Below, piece after piece: positions 58,280 through 64,000 of a DNA stretch of 64,000 nt; within the stretch, counting starts at the first letter, position 1, and each line of letters opens with the position of its first letter. The notes under the pieces were generated by a model that saw nothing but the letters and a program-made list of their open reading frames with translations, had not been told where the DNA came from and made no database searches. The stretch is from Mytilus californianus (taxonomy: Eukaryota > Mollusca > Bivalvia > Mytilida > Mytilidae). Location of the stretch: NCBI RefSeq assembly GCF_021869535.1, contig NW_026262734.1:75454339-75518338 (forward strand), in the 5' to 3' direction. Both the position numbers and the translations under genes were made by a program.

Positions 58280-58735
58280 AAATAAAGGCAACAGTAGTAT
58301 ACCGCTGTTCGAAACTCATAAATCGATAGAGATAAAAACAAATCCGGGTTACAAACTAAAACTGAGGGAAACGCATCAAATATAAGAGGAGAACAACGAC
58401 ACAACAAAAACACAACATTAAAATGTAACACACACAGAAACGAACTATAATATAACAATGGCCATTTTCCTGACTTGGTACAGGACATTTTAAGAAAAAA
58501 ATGGTGGGTTGAACCTGGTTTTGTGGCATGCCAAACCTCCCACTTTTATGGCAACGTCAAACACAACACCAAAACGACAACATCACATGACAGGACCACT
58601 ATACAAATAAATGGGAGAACATATAGGACAAAGAAACACACGAATAATAGCTAATAAAAGGTACTAGGCTTAAAATTCAATACGCCAGACGTGCGTCTCG
58701 TCCACACAAGACCAACCAGTGACGCTCAGATAAAA
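58280..58735 (+). repeat. Mussel interspersed repeat B, copy 2
   Basis: Nearly identical over its whole length to 3045-3500 (about seven differences by eye). It starts 'aaataaaggcaacagtagta' and ends 'accaaccagtgacgctcaga'. Such high identity 55 kb apart points to recent activity or gene conversion of this family. Confidence 0.8.
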
Positions 58736-61700
58736 CTTTTCTACCCTAGGAAATTCTTTTATATTCTGCACTGACTTCAGTTTTATCTTCATATTAATAC
58801 AAATCATATGCAATTCTTATATGTTCATTTTATAATTCAACACTAAAATATACCCGACAAAAAAAAAGCTATTCAGACATGCATTCAAAGCATGCTTTCT
58901 TGATAATTTGAAAACTAAATTTACAATCAAATGCTTGCTTCATTGTCAGATTGTATAGCAGGTTGTAGAACGAATTCTGAAAAGTGTGAAAACTAATCGT
59001 AGTACTTGACATTTAAATTTATTTAAAGCTGAAGAAAAGTGAAATTAACAAATAGAAACGGACAAGACGTGTATATTTCATCAGGTCCTGGAGTGATGAA
59101 ATGGAAACGGACAATGAAACAACACACAAGGTGACATCACTTAAAATTGACTTGATCAATGAACTTTACGATAGTACAATTCAATAAAATTTTAGTTTGT
59201 CAAGAATCATTCACTGCAACAATGATGTTTATTCTGATTGAAATTGTTAAAATGGCTTCATTACACTCTCTTTTGTCGAAGGTCGACAATTGTCTTGATC
59301 ATCCGTTCTACATCTCAATCACTTATGTGTACATATTAGGAAGACGTACATGCAGAGAGACGTGTTAAAACGAATTCGAGTTGTCTTTTGGTGTTGTTTA
59401 AATCATTTTTCTATTTTTTTCGTTAAGCGCTATGAAAATAAAATTACATTACGGAATTAAGATATACAAACAACATTTTTGTAATTATTGCGTTGTCTTG
59501 TCTAAAATGAATTTACCGCACATCTTTTATCCATGATATTCATGACAAAAATATTGACATTTGTTCTATTTTGCTGGTTTGGTTTTATTATATTTTGTTC
59601 GTTAACCTATCCAAACTGTCGGTCTATAGAGAAAATAATATGATTTAATACATAAACACGTGTTGATAGCAGTGAAACTATTATCAAACGTATTGTATGT
59701 TACATGAAAAGTACAAAATACATATATACAAATATTCAAAAAACATAATTTACTGCACATGACATATTTCAAATTCCATTGACTTTATAATTAATGAAAC
59801 ATTTCATCATTCATATTTCAGATAGATATTGACACACCTTGATTATAATGACTGCTATCTGAATGAGTTTAAAAAAAACTCACTCTTGTAAATACTTTTT
59901 GAATAAATTTTAACACAGATTTCCAAAGATTTCCGAATTTTTTCCTTTATTTTCTCTGTCTGTAATTGGGTTTCAGAAATTATTTTGTTAATACATATGC
60001 AAGTGTTTATTTAAAAGATTGCCTCACCCGACCGGGAAATTTGATTATATTGACTTTAGGTTTTGGAAAAATTGAAAATTAAACAATAATACATGGCGTT
60101 TAACATGTCATCCTTCGGTATTCATCAGATCATCGGATAGCGCCACGGCTTATATAAGAGTGTCAAGATGAGGAGGTCATGTATTAATATGCTTATCCTA
60201 TACTTCCAATTCAAAAAGTATTGGGTTATCAGCCTGCGTACATGCGAACAGCACTTAAAAAGCTTTAGTTATTTTGAAAACAAATCATTCATCTTCCGTT
60301 TTATACATAGGCAAAACAGGACAAAGCTTTGTTAAGTGTATGATAATAATTCGTAAATTCTTATGAAAGGAAAATTATTAAACGAGGTTTTATAGACTTC
60401 TTCCTTTTTGAATTTACCTTGTCGTATTGTATTTTTGTTAATACTCTTCTTTGCTTAGTATTGGGTATTAGTCTTGCGTTTGATAAATAGATGATATAAG
60501 TAGTTCTGATATTAGAAAAAAATGACATGGAGTGTATATGAGAGATTCAAATTAGATTATATCATTAGTTTAACTTTTATTTTTTGGCATATTATAATTG
60601 ACAGGGTGCGTGAGGTATTTTTAAAAATGATCTAAATTTGAAATCATTAAATTTCATGTATAAAACAACCACATAATGCTTAATATTACGGCTAAAACAT
60701 TACATTGAAATTGAATGAAATAAAACCGTGCATTACACAAAAGATGCGATTATCGATTCTTAACTCAGATATGACGAACCAGTTAAAGATGATCCCGACG
60801 GCTTCAATTATCTTACATTAACGCACTCTTTCCACATATATTTATAATTACAGAATTTTTTAATACCTGTCTATTTCACCGCTTTTAATACAGCGAATTG
60901 AATTAGTTTTAATTGTATAATCACGTTATCACAGTTTAACAGGATCCAATAATTTCTCCACTTGCACTTAGAAAAAAACTTATTGATTTCAAGTGCAGAT
61001 TGACAAATTATTGATTCCCGTTGAATTGATATTTTGGCATGAAAGAGGAGTGATCAATTATTTTATTCGCACTAAGAGTTGCAAGCATGGCAAGGAACAT
61101 GAACATTTCTAAATTCGCATTAAGTAGGAACTGAGTCCTATTTTCTGTTCCTCTTTTGAATTTTAATTCTGATGACACAAGGAACAGTCTTGATATTGTA
61201 CGTTCTTTTGAATAAGTATAATGCAGAAGAAAATTATTTTGTCATATCTATATAGATCAAGTCATTGTTATACGCTAATAAAAGATTTTACCTCACATTT
61301 AATGGGAGCATTTTGGAACTATCACCAAACATTGAATCAACCGCTGCACGATATGTCTGTTTCGATCGTCCTTTTGCCATTTACCAAATTTTTTATTTTA
61401 TTTTTTCGCAAAGGTATACCTAGATAGGACAAACTGCATCAATGTCCATACAAAGCAAGTGGAACAAACATTGTGTAGTATGCGGGATATCACAATAATT
61501 TTTAATTCGTAAACACATTTCACTCTTATTTCATTGTAAAAATGGGATTGGAAAATAGGTGATTACGCAATGATAATTCATAAAAGCTTACGTACATCAA
61601 ATTAATCATATGCTCTTACAATAAGGTTTGTTTAGGCAGGGGTACAGTTTGTCCTACCTTTATTGTTGTTTCCTAATGCCAAAAATATAAAATTGGAAAC

Positions 61701-64000
61701 ACAGTCACTAGGCTGAAGCCAGCAAACTATCTACTGTTTTGATATCATCTGCAAAACTTCATTTAAACCCATTTGTACTGCACAGCATTTTGAAATTATT
61801 TACAAAATTATGTGAATTATATTTATTCAATTTAAATTAATGCCAACATTTTAGTGTATTTCATAAATTCTAATAAAAAGTTTTGCATTTCGTAATTCAG
61901 GTTCCTTTTTGGGGACGTATGTACTATTTGTTCCTGGTTTCAATCTAAATAGCAATGACTAATCAATATATCGCTTTCAATAATGTCTTTACCGTATATT
62001 TATATTTTTATAAATATTGTTGCAGTTTTAAAATAATCATTGGAGTCGCAAGATAAACCATAGACTATGTAATTATTAGGTTTTTAATCTTTTCATCTTC
62101 AATTTATAATTTAACATTTCTTCTATCATACCTGTAATTTTAGTCGTTTATTTTTTGTGTCGTTTTATACATCAACTATATATGAAATTCCCAAATTATA
62201 TGATTGAAAATTAAGGTGAGTGGGAGTCATTCGTCAGTACATTCTGCAAATTAGATCATTGAGGAATGTAGGTGCCATGAACTTTTATTTTTGCTTAGTG
62301 TATTAGATTTTTGTCATAACTATTGTTCTGAGTGTGCGTTTTCTTTTTCTTTTCCAAAGATGTTCGTTAGAAATGTTTGGTATTCTCATGTTCGACCTTA
62401 CATTTCCTTTTATCTAACTTTTTATGTTATATATTTATCGTCTTTGTAGGTTTTCTTATGTTGATGTCTGTACGGTGATCTTTAGTTACTTATATCTACG
62501 TCATTTAGTCTCCGGGTAATATTTTGAATCGAAGCGCAAATATGTGTTGTCCCGTAATTTTAAATTCAACATTTTAAATATTGACGTTAAAGGCAAAGAA
62601 AACTGAATTAGTTAAATGCTTAAAAGATCTTCATTACTGGTGGTAAGGATGGTCGTAAGGTCTTTCGTACTTCAGAATTTTAAACCTTTCCTCTTCGATT
62701 TATATTAATGTTTCAGTCTGATATTAATCTGACACTCCGCCGACATTTTCCAACAAATATTTGTGTAACTGTATCACTTGCTTTTTCACTGTTTCTTGAT
62801 GCTTGAGTGTTCCTGAAGGTAAATACAAAACAAATTTAAGGTTAGTCATTTGAATACCACCGCGCATGTAACTTGCGCAACTACGATCCGCAAGTTGGTC
62901 TAAGATGTTGAAATATTATTTGTGGATTCATTTAAGGAAATATGTTTTTTTATTAAAGAAACGATTTATTTTTTTTTAAGAATGATCAAAAATTTTATCA
63001 TTAATATATGAAGACCTATTTCCAACGCTTTTCATGTTTACGACTTTCTACCGGAAACCCGCAGCGTCGATAAAAACGCAGTTCCGTAAAATGTATTTTT
63101 GAAATGTACAAAGCGTCAAAGGGCAAATTTTCAACCAAAAAACCTATAAGTAAATCTGAGTCATTCCGAAAAAGACCGCATCAGAAAAATAAGACTGAAT
63201 CAAAATTAGAAAAGAACATGATTTTTGTTTGACTTTATAAATGTATCAAATACCAGAGGTGATGAAAACGTTATTTATGACACAACTGACATCCTTCCAG
63301 ACAATCTAATACCTCTCAACTATTGTAGATTATTCATCTTTGATATTAATCTTATTATCCAAGGCCTTGAGTCATGTCTAAATTGTTTTAACCCTCTCAG
63401 TCCCAAATAACTTTCATTATGAAATACCCTATTTTTTTAAAAATGCATATTTTTTGCACATTTTGAATACACATTCCTGACTTAGTATGCCTTTTATTGA
63501 TGTATTTGACTTTGTAAACACAAATGATTACTTAGTTGACATTACAAAAACATTGTTATTTTATATTCAAAATGTACCGTTATTGCATTTGACGTCATCA
63601 AAAAGAGTGTTATTAGTGACGTTGATGTGTGAAACGTCGAAATAAACTAACTTGCAGGTACTTGAAAATACCCTAAGTGTTATACAGTCAACGGCTTGTA
63701 AAACGATTATAGTTTTATCGATTTGCATAGTGTAAAATGTTATTAATTGCAAAAATTCTTTTTCCATACTATCAAAGTCTGATTTCCTGAAATATATTTG
63801 ATATTTGCTGAGATATATTTAACTTAAAGAAGGTTTTATTATAGAAACAAAATACTTAAAAAAAAAAATATCTACTCTTTTGTAGTAAACACTCAGAAGT
63901 AAAGTGTCGAAGTCTTGAATAGTATCGTATTCTACAATTATATCTCTTCATTAATTGAACGTCGTATCAAAATCATTCACACAAGCAACTAAACAATATG
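58736..64000. other. Non-coding stretch, no supported feature
   Basis: I find no exon, RNA gene or repeat family that I can support. Weak traces are a 13-bp inverted pair 'aggacaaactg' / 'cagtttgtcct' (61437 and 61650), a TATATAAGAG near 60151 and a short doubled 'agtattgggt' (60216 and 60457). Confidence 0.4.

Noticed and set aside
60140..60345. TATATAAGAG followed by a 57-codon frame and a YIGKTGQSFVK-like string in another frame
   Set aside because: The string recalls a GIY-YIG endonuclease motif of Penelope-like elements, but no other part of that domain surrounds it. The frame itself shows nothing recognisable.
61430..61665. Possible small TIR element with 'aggacaaactg' ends
   Set aside because: Only 11-13 matching bases, no target duplication and no second copy in the window.

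Overview
The window is AT-rich metazoan DNA, almost certainly from a bivalve mollusc and most likely a mussel (Mytilus-type). The evidence is one intron-rich gene, no bacterial gene organisation, and many interspersed repeats typical of bivalve genomes: the 'agctcacctggcccgaaggg' family, the 'gatgtggtatgattgccaat' family and Penelope-like reverse transcriptases. This is recalled family knowledge, not a database search.

The only gene I can identify with good support is on the + strand at 2-14830. It is the 3' part of a HIRIP3-like gene (HIRA-interacting protein 3, a histone chaperone with a CHZ motif). Six coding exons with phase-matched GT-AG junctions are visible: three copies of one Ser/Glu/Lys-rich phase-0 exon (the first cut by the window edge), two exons that together encode the CHZ region, and a last exon with a stop codon followed by AATAAA. 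Its introns are full of transposons: two TA-flanked TIR elements, a Penelope-like RT, a Helentron-like element nested in a relative, and a 29-bp minisatellite of about 1.6 kb.

From 16264 to 29684 lies a stack of nested insertions. The oldest layer is a large palindrome with arms of about 1.85 kb around a 1.0-kb loop. It carries decayed copies of a PIN-like plus CXC (cysteine-rich) mobile-element protein. A Helentron-like element (20981-29641) sits in its right arm. That element is split by a segment of about 7.6 kb carrying a decayed THAP-DDE transposase gene, which was itself later hit by another Helentron-like element and a mussel repeat.

From 29.7 to 64 kb the DNA is mostly non-coding. 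It holds a LINE remnant (38.2 kb), several Penelope 3' fragments, a 15-unit minisatellite with expanding poly-C tracts (43.0-44.0 kb), a 3.5-kb foldback element with tandem-repeat arms (46.9-50.4 kb), a tRNA-like sequence (51.6 kb) and a duplicated, inverted repeat cluster (56.1-57.9 kb). A signal-peptide exon with a good splice donor at 44367-44520 is the best candidate for a second host gene. Two further short exon candidates (36082-36144 and 41514-41603) are weak. From 58.7 kb to the end I see nothing supportable.
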